Source: Ardenticatenaceae bacterium (lineage in GTDB: Bacteria; Chloroflexota; Anaerolineae; Promineifilales; Promineifilaceae). Taken from it: DNA of 64,000 bases. The translations under genes and the position numbers were made by a program. Below, in pieces: positions 38,611 to 47,880 of the stretch. How positions within the stretch are numbered: the stretch's first letter is position 1; the number at the start of each line of letters is the position of its first letter. The notes beneath the pieces are model-generated. The model was not told the origin of the DNA and did not search any database. It worked only from the letters and a program-made list of their open reading frames with translations. The stretch lies in the NCBI GenBank assembly GCA_011525915.1, contig WYBM01000057.1, forward strand, positions 55,311 through 119,310. The letters are read 5' to 3'.

Positions 38611-39900
38611 TTACACAATCCCATTGGCGCCAAAGGCCTGGGCCAGCTGCACACGCAGCTTGTATCGCAGCAATGTATAGGAGAAATGATGCCGCGCCAG
38701 TTCATAATTTTGTTCCACCATTTCTTGCCGTAATGCCTGGTCATCTAAAACGGCCCGCGTCTGGGCAACTGTTTCATCGGTCACAAAATCATCAAATTCA
38801 ATCACCCGGAAGCCCTTGGGGCGAATGTCTGTGGCGTAAATGGAGTAGTTGTTCACCACAATGGGCTTGCGAAAGTAAATGGCTTCCAGGAAGGCATTGC
38901 CAAATCCCTCAAACACAGACGGATACGTCACCAGGTCGGCGTGATTATAAGCGTCCCATAAATTGTATAACTTCTGGCCGTCTTCCGTACGGCCGCGGGT
39001 GTCATCAAAGACATCAGCGCAGAAGATGGTGGGCACGTTTAGCATAGCAGCGTATTCGCGCACCCGCCGTTCATAGTCATCCCCTTCATCACCAGAAGCG
39101 TGAGAAATAACCAGCCAGGCTTTGCGGCCCAGGCGCTGCACTAACTCAATGGCGTGTTCAATGCCTTTGCGCTGTACCACGCGTGTTGGCTGCAGGACCA
39201 ATAAATCGTCTGGGGCTAATCCCAGTCGCTGGCGCAAATCGGCGGAATAGTCGTCAATAGCCGGTGGTGGCTCTTCATAATTCATCACATTAGGAATGAT
39301 GACTGACCCCACCCCCCGCCGCCGCGCCAACTGATGATTGGCCTGGCTGTTAATGACCACGTGGGTGATAGACGGCAGATCCGGCGGGAAGGCCATGTTA
39401 ATATAGTCCTGAATGCCGTTGACCAGAAAGCGTTTGCGTTCCCAGGCAAAATCATGGTGGTGGGCAATGGTAGGCATGCCTGTTTCCGCAATGACCTCCG
39501 TCAGCGCCAGCCCCAGCGGAATGTTCAAGGGAATGGCCAGCACATTTTCAGGAATGAGCAAATCTATGTTAAATTCGTTCAAAAACCGGTAAAGATGATG
39601 CCGGAAGTTACCCCGCCAGTGGTGAATCCACAGGGTGTCTTCCTGGGTACGCTGGCTGAGGGCAAAAAACCTGTCGTGCCGTTCTTTTATTTCCGCATGA
39701 CGGTAGAAGGCTTCTGGTACCACCATGCTGCGCCCGGCTGGCCGGTCACTATAGCCGGAAAAGTAGTAACAGGTATGGCCCATTGCTTCCAACACTTCGG
39801 CCCACTTGGCCGTTTCCAAAGAAACACCATCCGTATCCGCAAAGCGGGTAGAGACAAAGCCAATGTTAAATAAATGGCGCGTTGATGGGGAATGGGTCAT
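38611..39900 (-). CDS. GT4 glycosyltransferase, possibly mannosylglucosylglycerate synthase-like
   Basis: 429 residues; AGGAGGCAAACAC directly precedes the ATG. The N-terminal half carries GFVSTRFADTDGVSLETAKW and HHHDFAWERKRF. The C-terminal half has the donor-binding region PTRVVQRKGIEHAIELVQRL and the EX7E motif EGFGNAFLE typical of retaining GT4 enzymes. It is the last gene of the operon with gpgS and the histidine phosphatase (24-base gap). GT4 enzymes that add mannose to glucosylglycerate or its phosphate are known beside gpgS in some bacteria, so this may extend glucosylglycerate to mannosylglucosylglycerate. That specific activity is inferred from context and general resemblance only. 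Confidence 0.85.
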   Translation of the reverse strand: MTHSPSTRHLFNIGFVSTRFADTDGVSLETAKWAEVLEAMGHTCYYFSGYSDRPAGRSMVVPEAFYRHAEIKERHDRFFALSQRTQEDTLWIHHWRGNFRHHLYRFLNEFNIDLLIPENVLAIPLNIPLGLALTEVIAETGMPTIAHHHDFAWERKRFLVNGIQDYINMAFPPDLPSITHVVINSQANHQLARRRGVGSVIIPNVMNYEEPPPAIDDYSADLRQRLGLAPDDLLVLQPTRVVQRKGIEHAIELVQRLGRKAWLVISHASGDEGDDYERRVREYAAMLNVPTIFCADVFDDTRGRTEDGQKLYNLWDAYNHADLVTYPSVFEGFGNAFLEAIYFRKPIVVNNYSIYATDIRPKGFRVIEFDDFVTDETVAQTRAVLDDQALRQEMVEQNYELARHHFSYTLLRYKLRVQLAQAFGANGIV

Positions 39901-39924
39901 GTGTTTGCCTCCTACTGTCGTTTA

Positions 39925-40503
39925 CTATGGGCTAACGAATCCATCAGTTACCGTTACTTCTTCAACTTGAGCATTAGGTGGGATGAGGTCCCACACCTTG
40001 GTGATGGGGTAGTGGGTGGCTTGGGCCTTGATCAACGCCAGGACCAAACCATGGGCCACCACTGCAATACGCTGGTTCGGATAGGCCTGCACGATGTCCG
40101 CGATGGCGGCCAGCACACGGTAGCGTACCTGGCCGACGGTCTCGCCGCCCGGCGGGGCCACCATGAGCGGATCGGCCGCCCGGGCGGCAAATTCGGCGGC
40201 ATACCGGGCTTTAATGTCTGAAAAGTACATGCCTTCCCAGATGCCCTGGTTAATTTCACGCAGCCGGGGGTCGGTGGCTACGGGTAAGTTAAAGGGGGCA
40301 GCCATGATCACGGCCGTTTCTCTGGCACGCTGTAAATCTGAAGCCACAATGTTATCCGGTGGCTGTGGACTGATTTGCAGCGCCAACTGCCGGGCTTGCG
40401 CGCGCCCCACGTTGTTGAGGGGAATATCAGACTGGCCGGTATAACGGCCGTCTACGTTCCAATCTGTCTGTCCATGACGAATGAGGAGTAGTGTTGTCAT
40501 CAT
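39925..40503 (-). CDS. Histidine phosphatase family protein, probable glucosyl-3-phosphoglycerate phosphatase
   Basis: 192 residues with the phosphoglycerate-mutase-like signature LLLIRHGQTDWN (catalytic His10), SDLQRARETA, the acid/base region LREINQGIWEG and the second histidine in VVAHG. The length fits small phosphatases of this family rather than glycolytic mutases (about 230-250). It sits 45 bases after the glucosyl-3-phosphoglycerate synthase stop in the same operon. The mycobacterial enzyme that dephosphorylates glucosyl-3-phosphoglycerate belongs to this family, so that role is likely here. General cobalamin-pathway or sugar-phosphate phosphatases look alike, so context carries the call. 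The start may be either of two adjacent ATG codons. Confidence 0.88.
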   Translation of the reverse strand: MMTTLLLIRHGQTDWNVDGRYTGQSDIPLNNVGRAQARQLALQISPQPPDNIVASDLQRARETAVIMAAPFNLPVATDPRLREINQGIWEGMYFSDIKARYAAEFAARAADPLMVAPPGGETVGQVRYRVLAAIADIVQAYPNQRIAVVAHGLVLALIKAQATHYPITKVWDLIPPNAQVEEVTVTDGFVSP

Positions 40504-40548
40504 CTGTAGTCAGAGGTTACAGGTCAAAGATGAAGAGGAAAAGCATCT

Positions 40549-42459
40549 CTAATCTCCGATCTGCAAACTCGGTAATGAAATGTTCACTTGGTGTGCAGCG
40601 CCGTTCCCGTTTAACATGGGTAAGCCCTGTTTTTGCCGGTATTCAGGAATCTCTATCATAGGAGGGCGCTGTAGTTCGATCACCTCTTCCACTTCCAGAA
40701 AGAGGTGCCCATGATCCTGCCGTATGCGTTTCATGGTGCGGTTTACGTCTTGCAGCATCTCATGCCCATAACGCCGCTCCAACTTGCTAAAAAATGTTTG
40801 GGCAATGGCCAAAGACATCTTGCTTAGTTTTTCCAATGACTGGTTGTGATGTACCCGCTCCAACATATCTACCTGGCCGATGGCTGCCAGGTGTGCCTGT
40901 TCTAACACGTCAATCAGCAGGCCAATCTCTACCCCATAACCAGAGGAGAAAGGCAATAGTTCCAGCAGTTCACGGCGGCCGCCATACTCACCGGACAGCG
41001 GCTGTACAATGCCTGACAGCTCTGGATAGAAGAGGTTGAGTAATGGCCGGGCCATTAATTCCGTCACCCGGCCGCCACGCCCTCTTTTTAACTTTTTACC
41101 CACTTTTAACGGCCGTCGGTAGAATCCCTTCACAAATTGCAGTTTTGTCCGCTGCAACAATGGCCCCAACTGTCCATAAATGAACCGTGGATGGAAGTTA
41201 GAAACGTCTGTGTCCACCCAGATGATAATATCACCGCGGGTCACAAACAGGCTTTTCCACAACGCCTCCCCTTTGCCCTCGCGGGCGCCATAACCCGGCA
41301 GCACCTCCTGGTGAATAAATACAGGAATGCCTAACTCCGCCGCGATCAGGCGTGTGTTATCAGTAGAGTTGGAGTCTATCAATACAATTTCGTCCAGCAG
41401 GGGGAACTTTTCCATGCAAGTCTGTTGGGCCACACGAATGACCTCTGCAACGGTTTGCTCTTCATTGAGCGACGGCAGGGCCAGGCTGATGGCGACCCCA
41501 CGTTCCTGTTTTAACGCTACCAGATGCGTTAATTCAGCAAACTCATCGGCATGGAAGGTATTCTCTGCAAACCAGCGATCTACCAAAACCGAGATCGCTT
41601 TACCGCTAAACCGGGCGCCTTCTTCCGGCACCGCTACCCGTTTTGTTTTTACAGCAATAACGCTGCTGGCTGCCTGGCATAACACCTCATCAGCAATAGC
41701 CCCGAACGATGCAGTGCTGGCTGAAGGCAAAGAAGCGGTGCCTAAGATCACCAGGTCAGCTTCCTGAGCCGCGTCCAGAATTGTCTGGCTCTGGTCCTGA
41801 GTTTCCACCAGCTTCTTTTCTACTTGTGGCAGTTCGGCTAAAACCATAGCCATCCCGGCAAACGTCTGGTCGGCCTGTAAACGGTTGGTGCCGGCCCGCA
41901 GCCGCAGTGCGGTCACTTGCGCTTCGTCTTGTGCCGAAAGCGTTAAAGCCAGGTGCAGAGCGCGCTCGGCATGGGGGCCGCCACGCATGGGCACCACGAT
42001 GCGCTCTAAACGGTCTGGCAAAGGACCACGGATGAGGGCTATGTCGCACGGTGGATGGGAAAGGATTTCAGCCGGCGTTAATTGCAGGGTTTCCAACTGC
42101 TGTGGCCATTCCAGCATCAATAAATCGATGGTCGGGTCTTTGGCCAGAACACCCCGTAATTCCTCCCAGGGGGTGTAAGAGACACGAATGCGCGGCTTGG
42201 CGCGCAGGTTGACACGATCAACATGCTTATTCATCAGGGCCCGTAGATCACGGGCATGCCCGGCGCCTGTGCTCATATTTTCCCCTTCAGAAATGGGCAC
42301 AATACCCACCAACAGCACCGGTATTTCATAGGCCAGCCAATGGGCCAACCTTAATAGCGTATCATTGTTATTGCCTGGCATGAGGGGGATCAGTACCTTG
42401 GCCGGGCGGCGCACGTGGATGGGTGGACGAGTTACTTCTGTCATTTCTTCATCACGCAT
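40549..42459 (-). CDS. gpgS: Glucosyl-3-phosphoglycerate synthase fused to tandem universal-stress (Usp) domains
   Basis: 636 residues from the ATG at 42459, chosen because GGAGAAAAACC precedes it; it overlaps the upstream GT4 stop by 8 bases, suggesting coupling. Residues 20-310 hold two Usp-like domains (KVLIPLMPGNNNDT, then RIVVPMRGGPHAERAL; the second ends DLVILGT...SSVIAVK). Residues 325-600 are a GT81-type transferase: LPSLNEEQTVAEVI, DSNSTDNT, REGKGEALWKSL, metal-binding D416-T-D418, QPLSGEYGGRRELL and SSGYGVEIGLLIDVL. GpgS transfers glucose from a nucleotide sugar to 3-phosphoglycerate, the first step to glucosylglycerate, a solute for salt, heat or nitrogen stress. Known GpgS proteins are about 300-400 residues without Usp domains, so the fusion is unusual and could let nucleotide or stress signals gate synthesis. 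Confidence 0.92.
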   Translation of the reverse strand: MRDEEMTEVTRPPIHVRRPAKVLIPLMPGNNNDTLLRLAHWLAYEIPVLLVGIVPISEGENMSTGAGHARDLRALMNKHVDRVNLRAKPRIRVSYTPWEELRGVLAKDPTIDLLMLEWPQQLETLQLTPAEILSHPPCDIALIRGPLPDRLERIVVPMRGGPHAERALHLALTLSAQDEAQVTALRLRAGTNRLQADQTFAGMAMVLAELPQVEKKLVETQDQSQTILDAAQEADLVILGTASLPSASTASFGAIADEVLCQAASSVIAVKTKRVAVPEEGARFSGKAISVLVDRWFAENTFHADEFAELTHLVALKQERGVAISLALPSLNEEQTVAEVIRVAQQTCMEKFPLLDEIVLIDSNSTDNTRLIAAELGIPVFIHQEVLPGYGAREGKGEALWKSLFVTRGDIIIWVDTDVSNFHPRFIYGQLGPLLQRTKLQFVKGFYRRPLKVGKKLKRGRGGRVTELMARPLLNLFYPELSGIVQPLSGEYGGRRELLELLPFSSGYGVEIGLLIDVLEQAHLAAIGQVDMLERVHHNQSLEKLSKMSLAIAQTFFSKLERRYGHEMLQDVNRTMKRIRQDHGHLFLEVEEVIELQRPPMIEIPEYRQKQGLPMLNGNGAAHQVNISLPSLQIGD

Positions 42460-43699
42460 GGTTTTTCTCCAATAGGGGGACAATTTTTTCGTGGAATACG
42501 CCATGCCATGTGTAATGTTGGCGTACACGCTGGCGCAGCTGGTATGTGGGATTGTGCCGCAGGTTTGCGGCAATACGGGTTGCCAGTTCAAATGGATCGC
42601 TTTCCGGCGAAAAGTAGGTGGCATAGGGTCCGGCAATTTCTCGTAAAGGTGGAATGTCCGCACAAAAGATGGGCAGGCCGGTCAGGCCTGCTTCCAACAT
42701 GGGAATGCCAAATCCCTCTTCCTGGCTGGGGAAGAATAAGGCATCGGCCAGCCGGTATAGGTCAGCGATAGTAGCATCTGGCAGGTATTCGCTGACAATT
42801 TCCGCCAGAAAGTGTACCTGCTTTTCCAGGCCCAGGTCGGCACGCAGCTGGCGCAGTTCATTAAAATAGAGGTGGTTGGCCGGATTGTGAGGGCCGGGCG
42901 GCCCGGTGACCATCAGGCTGGCTCCCGGCATGGCCTGGCGCAGGGCGGCCACGGTGCGTACGGCCAGTTCAATGTTTTTGCGCCGGGTGATGCGCACGGG
43001 TAATAACAGACGTGGATTGGCTGGCCACCATTGCAGCTGTGTTAATAAAGCCGTGGTTTGTGGCGAAAGCTTTAAGAATTGTTCGCTATCCAGGCCGGAA
43101 GGGACAACGTCGATGCTGTCTGGGGGAATGTGTACTAATTCGGCCAATTCACGGCGACGCAGTTCTGAAACGACAACATGCATAGGGTTGACCTGTGACC
43201 AATGTTGGCGCAGTAAGTCCCAAGGCCAGCCATCATGCAGTTCAGCCCGATAGCGTGGTGTTGTCCAGGCCAGGTCATGATGCCAGATGAGGAGGCGGGG
43301 GGCCCCCGGTTGTTGACAGACACGGCGTACAGCGTCTGTCAGGGCTAGATTTTTGTGCAGTGAACATACATTATGAGCGATGAGAATGTCTGTACCGGCC
43401 ACGGCCGTAGCCAGTTCGGCCCCCAACTGCTGCCGCAGCCGCTCAAAGTCTACCGGAATATGACCCTGGTCTAAGGCTTCTTTAGCCGCCAGGACATCTG
43501 GGTGACGGGAATCAGCCAGGGGCAGATAGTGGAATTGGATTTGGGTAAAATGTTCGCCACCGCGCCCACCAATAACCCGCACCTGGTGCCCGGCTGCAGC
43601 CAGCAGGCGGGCATGATGGGCAATAACACTTTCTACCCCACCCACCACAGGAGGTGCCGTGTAATGAAGTATGCTAATTTTCTTGGATGAATAATTCAT
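42452..43699 (-). CDS. GT4 family glycosyltransferase
   Basis: 415 residues, the first gene of the operon leading into gpgS. N-terminal acceptor-side motifs include HYTAPPVVGGVESVIAHHA, and a WHHDLAW segment resembles the HHHDFAW of the other GT4 in this operon. The C-terminal half has PVRITRRKNIELAVRTVAAL and the EX7E motif EEGFGIPMLEAG. The fold and retaining mechanism are clear; donor and acceptor are not. The position suggests it acts on glucosylglycerate-derived products or on the same nucleotide-sugar pool. Its 3' end overlaps the gpgS start by 8 bases. Confidence 0.9.
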   Translation of the reverse strand: MNYSSKKISILHYTAPPVVGGVESVIAHHARLLAAAGHQVRVIGGRGGEHFTQIQFHYLPLADSRHPDVLAAKEALDQGHIPVDFERLRQQLGAELATAVAGTDILIAHNVCSLHKNLALTDAVRRVCQQPGAPRLLIWHHDLAWTTPRYRAELHDGWPWDLLRQHWSQVNPMHVVVSELRRRELAELVHIPPDSIDVVPSGLDSEQFLKLSPQTTALLTQLQWWPANPRLLLPVRITRRKNIELAVRTVAALRQAMPGASLMVTGPPGPHNPANHLYFNELRQLRADLGLEKQVHFLAEIVSEYLPDATIADLYRLADALFFPSQEEGFGIPMLEAGLTGLPIFCADIPPLREIAGPYATYFSPESDPFELATRIAANLRHNPTYQLRQRVRQHYTWHGVFHEKIVPLLEKNHA

Positions 43700-43794
43700 C
43701 TGGTGTTATCAGAGAGTGGTTATCAATGCTTCAAAGTGAGGTTGGTTGACTGTATGGTATGTGTTGAAGGAGAGCTTCTACCCCTTGCTGAGAA

Positions 43795-43824
43795 ATTATA
43801 GCACATTGTCATGAGTGACCCCAA
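43795..43824 (-). promoter_or_regulatory. Extended -10 promoter for the GT4-gpgS operon
   Basis: On the minus strand TGC-TATAAT (43803-43795) forms an extended -10 box. TTGGGG (43824-43819) stands 18 bases upstream as a weak -35. The predicted leader is about 90 bases. The rest of the 320-base gap up to the divergent molybdenum hydroxylase gene shows no gene or clear repeat. Confidence 0.5.
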
Positions 43825-44019
43825 TTTTCGTTTGGGCATACCAGGCGAATATACTGTGGCCGGGCGGCGAAAATGGCGGGTACAGTATGGCCCCGAATTC
43901 AGGCGTTAATGAACCAGCAGCCAGATTAATTTGTTGCCAGCATGAATAATTCCTCATAAGATCGCCTCATAGTTCTTAACCTATCCCAAATAGACTCTAT
44001 GTTTTTAATGGAGAAAGCC

Positions 44020-46293
44020 ATGACGGATTACAAAACAATTGGAAAACCGATGCCGGTTTTAGACGGCCGTGAAAAAGTCACCGGTCAGCTAAATTATGCA
44101 CCGGACGTTAACGTGCCGGGCATGTTACACGCCCGCTTTGTCACCAGCCCCCACGCGCATGCCACCATCACCAGTGTAGACGCTTCCGCCGCCCTGGCTG
44201 TGCCAGGTGTGGTGCGTGTACTTACGGCCGTAGATATGCCGGACGTCCCGCCCAAATCACGCAACCGTCTCTTCCTGGCCCGTGACCGTGTTATCTTTGC
44301 CGGGCAGCCGGTAGCCCTGGTGTTGGCGGAAACGCCGGCTGCCGCCGAGGATGGTGCTGAGCAGGTATGGGTGGAGTATACGTCACAGCCGGCGGTTGTC
44401 ACCATTGCCGAAGCGCTGGCGGCTGGCGCCCCTTTGGTCTGGTCGGGTGGTCAGCCAGGGGCCACCGGCGAGGCAGGGGCGCATGGCGCCGATGTGGGCG
44501 ACGCCGACGAAGAGGATGAAAAGAGTATCAAAGGCCCCAACATCGCCAATGGCTTTGTGATGGACCGCGGCGATGTGGCGGCTGGTTTTGCCGCCGCCGA
44601 CGTCATTGTGGAACGGTTCTTCACGACCTCTATGGTGCACCAAAGTTACCTGGAACCGATGACCACCATAGCCGTACCAGATGGTTGGGGTAACGGCATG
44701 ACGTTGTATGCCAGCACACAGGCGCCCTTTTACGCCCGTGAACAGGTGGCGGACGTGTTAGGGGTGCCAGAAACGGCCGTGCGCATCATTCCCACAACCC
44801 CCGGCGGGGCGTTCGGCGGCAAATTTTTTCTTTATGAAGCGTTTGTAGCCCTGGCCGCCCGGGTGGTTGGCCGCCCAGTGGCCCTGTCTCTGACCCGCAG
44901 CGAAGAAATGCTGGCCGCGAATCCCGCCCCGGCGGCTGAACTGTACGTAAAGCTGGGGGCCCAGCGAGATGGCACCTTTACCGCCCTGCAAGGTGACATC
45001 AAAGTAGATACCGGCTGCTTCCCCAGTTATCATGGAGTGGCTGCCTGGCTGTTAGGCAGTTATTACCAGACCCCCAACCTGGAGTCGCGTTACACAGAAG
45101 TGTTTACCCATAAAGTTTCCCCTGCTGCTTACCGCGCTCCCGGTGCGCCCCAGGCCACCTTTGCCCTGGAATCGGTGGTGGATGAGATGGCTCAGAAATT
45201 GGGGATAGACCCCCTGGAACTGCGCCTGAAGAATGCCAGCAAACCGGGTGACCCGCTGGCCGACGGTGGACCCTGGCCCAGTATGGGCATGCACGAAGTA
45301 CTGCAAGCGGCGCAAAATCATCCTCTGTATCAACATCGGGCTGAGGCGAAAGGTAAAGGGCATGGTATAGGGGTAGCCATTGGGGGCTGGCCCGGCGGCA
45401 CAGAGCCTACTGCCGCCCAGGCCCAGCTGCACCGTGATGGTACGCTGCATGTGCATATTGGTGCGGTGGATTTAACAGGTACACCGGCGGGTTTTGTGCT
45501 CATCGCTGCCGAGACGTTTGGTGTTTCACCAGACAAGGTAAAAATTGTGTTTGGAGACACCGCCAACATGCCTTATGCCGGCGTCACAGGCGGCAGCAAG
45601 ATCACGTACATGGTGGGACCGTCCGTCATCAGAGCGTGTGAAGATGCCCGGCAGCAGGTGCTGGCCATTGCGGCTGAGGAGATGGAAGCTGACGTGGCGG
45701 ATATAGAGATTACCGACGGCCGTGTGCAGGTGAAAGGCGTACCTGACAAAAGCATGGACCTGGGTGAATTGGCAAGAAAGACGATGAATTTTGGGGCTAA
45801 ACATGCGCCGGTGGTGGGTAACGGCCGTCATGCCAATACTGAAGCTGCTCCCGGCTTTTGCGCCCAGATTGCGGAAGTGTCTGTCGATCAGGATACGGGT
45901 GAAGTCACCGTTCATCGCCTGGTGGCCGTGCAAGACGTAGGACGCGTGATCAACCCCCTCACCCTGGAAGGGCAGATGCAGGGTGGTGTAATGCAGGGGT
46001 TGGGCTGGGCCCTGTATGAAGAACTGGCTTTTGATGAGTATGGCACGCCGCTCACGGGCTCCTGGGTGGATTATACTGTGCCCCACTTTATTCATGCGGT
46101 ACCGGATTATGAGATGGTTTTTGTGGAAACGCCGGCACCCCATGGCCCGTTTGGGGCGCGCGGCGCGGGCGAACCGCCCATCATCGCTACCGCCGCCGCC
46201 GTGGCTAACGCCATTGCCAACATCACTGGCGGTCGTGTCACGCACCTGCCCATGACCGCCCCGCGTGTACTGGCAGCTATGGGTAATCCGTAA
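44020..46293 (+). CDS. Molybdenum hydroxylase large subunit (xanthine dehydrogenase/aldehyde oxidase family)
   Basis: 757 residues from the ATG at 44020, which follows GGAG at 6 bases; an in-frame ATG at 43999 is less likely. The protein has the small ald_xan_dh_C N-terminal domain (about residues 10-120) and then the Mo-cofactor-binding domain: TTPGGAFGGKF, SPAAYRAPGAPQATFALE and, near the C terminus, GARGAGEPP with the conserved catalytic glutamate. An acidic insert (VGDADEEDEKS) precedes the second domain. The family hydroxylates aldehydes, purines or N-heterocycles using water, normally with a [2Fe-2S] and often an FAD subunit. Neither is visible nearby; the next gene is homospermidine synthase. 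The substrate cannot be told from sequence. Confidence 0.9.
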   Translation: MTDYKTIGKPMPVLDGREKVTGQLNYAPDVNVPGMLHARFVTSPHAHATITSVDASAALAVPGVVRVLTAVDMPDVPPKSRNRLFLARDRVIFAGQPVALVLAETPAAAEDGAEQVWVEYTSQPAVVTIAEALAAGAPLVWSGGQPGATGEAGAHGADVGDADEEDEKSIKGPNIANGFVMDRGDVAAGFAAADVIVERFFTTSMVHQSYLEPMTTIAVPDGWGNGMTLYASTQAPFYAREQVADVLGVPETAVRIIPTTPGGAFGGKFFLYEAFVALAARVVGRPVALSLTRSEEMLAANPAPAAELYVKLGAQRDGTFTALQGDIKVDTGCFPSYHGVAAWLLGSYYQTPNLESRYTEVFTHKVSPAAYRAPGAPQATFALESVVDEMAQKLGIDPLELRLKNASKPGDPLADGGPWPSMGMHEVLQAAQNHPLYQHRAEAKGKGHGIGVAIGGWPGGTEPTAAQAQLHRDGTLHVHIGAVDLTGTPAGFVLIAAETFGVSPDKVKIVFGDTANMPYAGVTGGSKITYMVGPSVIRACEDARQQVLAIAAEEMEADVADIEITDGRVQVKGVPDKSMDLGELARKTMNFGAKHAPVVGNGRHANTEAAPGFCAQIAEVSVDQDTGEVTVHRLVAVQDVGRVINPLTLEGQMQGGVMQGLGWALYEELAFDEYGTPLTGSWVDYTVPHFIHAVPDYEMVFVETPAPHGPFGARGAGEPPIIATAAAVANAIANITGGRVTHLPMTAPRVLAAMGNP

Positions 46294-46348
46294 ACAAGCA
46301 CGAATAACCGACTATCAATTTATATGGAGGATAACCAACCGAAGAAAG

Positions 46349-47794
46349 ATGAAGATTCCGTTTAATGGTCGTATCCTGATCCTGGGTTGTGGCTCTGTTT
46401 CCCGCTGTTTCCAGCCCTTGCTGCTGCGTCATTTTGAGATGGACTTTCACCGTGTCACGATTATGGACTTTGCCGATTTACGCTCCCTGATTCCGGAGTC
46501 GCTGGCCGCCGGCGTTCGTTACGTGCAAGAGCAGATCACGCCGCATAATCTAGCCCACGTATTGGGGCAGCATGTAGGGCCTGGCGATTTGCTCATTGAC
46601 CTGGCCTGGAATATTGATTGCGGCGAGATTGTGCAGTGGTGTCATGATCATGATGTGTTGTACATCAATACCTCGGTAGAACTGTGGGACCCCTATGAAG
46701 ACGCCGCTAACATTCCGCCCGTAGATCGTACGCTGTATGTGCGGCATATGGCTTTGCGGGAGCGGGTTAAAACGTGGTCAGAGAAAGGGGCCACGGCCGT
46801 AGTAGAACATGGCGCTAACCCCGGCCTGGTCAGCCATTGGGTGAAAGTGGCGCTTACCGATATCGCCACCGAGATGCTGCAGCGCGGCCTGGGGGATACG
46901 CCGGCTCTGGAACGCGCCCTGGCCGACCGCCACTTTGCCCGCCTGGCCCTGTTAAGTGGCGTCAAAGTTATCCATATCTCCGAACGCGACACACAAATCA
47001 GCGATAAACCCAAAGAAGTGGATGAGTTTGTCAATACCTGGTCTATTGAAGGTTTCCGCGAGGAGGGCGTGGCTCCGGCGGAGATGGGCTGGGGCACCCA
47101 TGAACGCCGCCTGCCGCCCGGCGCCCATACCCATACCTATGGCCCCGGCAACCAGATTTGCCTGGCGCAAATGGGCATCCATACCTGGGTACGCTCCTGG
47201 GTGCCGCGGCATGGCGAAATCATTGGCATGGTGGTGCGGCATGGTGAAGCCTTTACCATCAGCGACCATCTGACGGTGTGGCAGGGGGCCCAGCCCATTT
47301 ACCGTCCCACCGTCCATTACGCCTATCTGCCTACCGATGCCGCCATCGCTTCGCTGCACGAATTAAAGATGCACGGCTATCAGCTGCAAGAAAGACAGCG
47401 CATTATGGGCGATGAAATCATTAGTGGTATGGATGAGTTGGGGGTGCTGCTGTTGGGTCACGCCTTAAACGGCTGGTGGGTGGGGTCACAGCTAGACATT
47501 CATGAGACCCGCCGCCTGGTTCCGCACCAGAATGCCACCACGCTGCAAGTGGCGGCTTCGGTGCTGGGAGCGTTGGCCTGGATGGTGCGCCACCCGCGTC
47601 AGGGGCTAAACGTGCCGGATGATTTGCCGCACGAGGAGGTGCTGGCCGTGGCTAACCCTTACCTGGGGCCTTGCCCCTCAACACAGACAAATTGGACGCC
47701 GCTGCAGAACCGGGTGGATTTGTATGCCCGCTACGGCCGTCCTCGCCCGGCTGATGAAGATGTATGGCAGTTTGAAACGTTTCTCGTCCCCTGA
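46349..47794 (+). CDS. hss: Homospermidine synthase
   Basis: 481 residues from the ATG at 46349; a longer frame back to 46265 would overlap the upstream gene and has no family support. The N-terminal Rossmann motif is RILILGCGSVSRC, followed by LIDLAWNIDC, VVEHGANPGLVSHW and the region WSIEGFREEGVAPAEMGWGTHE typical of bacterial homospermidine synthases of the saccharopine-dehydrogenase-like fold. The enzyme makes sym-homospermidine from putrescine with NAD as recycled cofactor, in the cytoplasm. It lies 55 bases after the molybdenum hydroxylase gene, on the same strand, and ends just before a hairpin terminator. A functional link between the two genes is not obvious. Confidence 0.9.
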   Translation: MKIPFNGRILILGCGSVSRCFQPLLLRHFEMDFHRVTIMDFADLRSLIPESLAAGVRYVQEQITPHNLAHVLGQHVGPGDLLIDLAWNIDCGEIVQWCHDHDVLYINTSVELWDPYEDAANIPPVDRTLYVRHMALRERVKTWSEKGATAVVEHGANPGLVSHWVKVALTDIATEMLQRGLGDTPALERALADRHFARLALLSGVKVIHISERDTQISDKPKEVDEFVNTWSIEGFREEGVAPAEMGWGTHERRLPPGAHTHTYGPGNQICLAQMGIHTWVRSWVPRHGEIIGMVVRHGEAFTISDHLTVWQGAQPIYRPTVHYAYLPTDAAIASLHELKMHGYQLQERQRIMGDEIISGMDELGVLLLGHALNGWWVGSQLDIHETRRLVPHQNATTLQVAASVLGALAWMVRHPRQGLNVPDDLPHEEVLAVANPYLGPCPSTQTNWTPLQNRVDLYARYGRPRPADEDVWQFETFLVP

Positions 47795-47827
47795 GGCGAA
47801 TGCTCTTCCTATAGACATGAGAACATG

Positions 47828-47859
47828 AAAACGGCCGTGTGGTATTACACGGCCGTTTT
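47828..47859. terminator. Bidirectional hairpin terminator built from two ACGGCCGT octamers
   Basis: AAAACGGCCGTGT (47828-47840) and its exact complement ACACGGCCGTTTT (47847-47859) flank the 6-base loop GGTATT. The A and T runs on both sides fit termination in both directions, between the convergent homospermidine synthase and nitrate reductase genes. Confidence 0.85.
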
Positions 47860-47880
47860 ATCATCGGGCCAGGGAATGAC

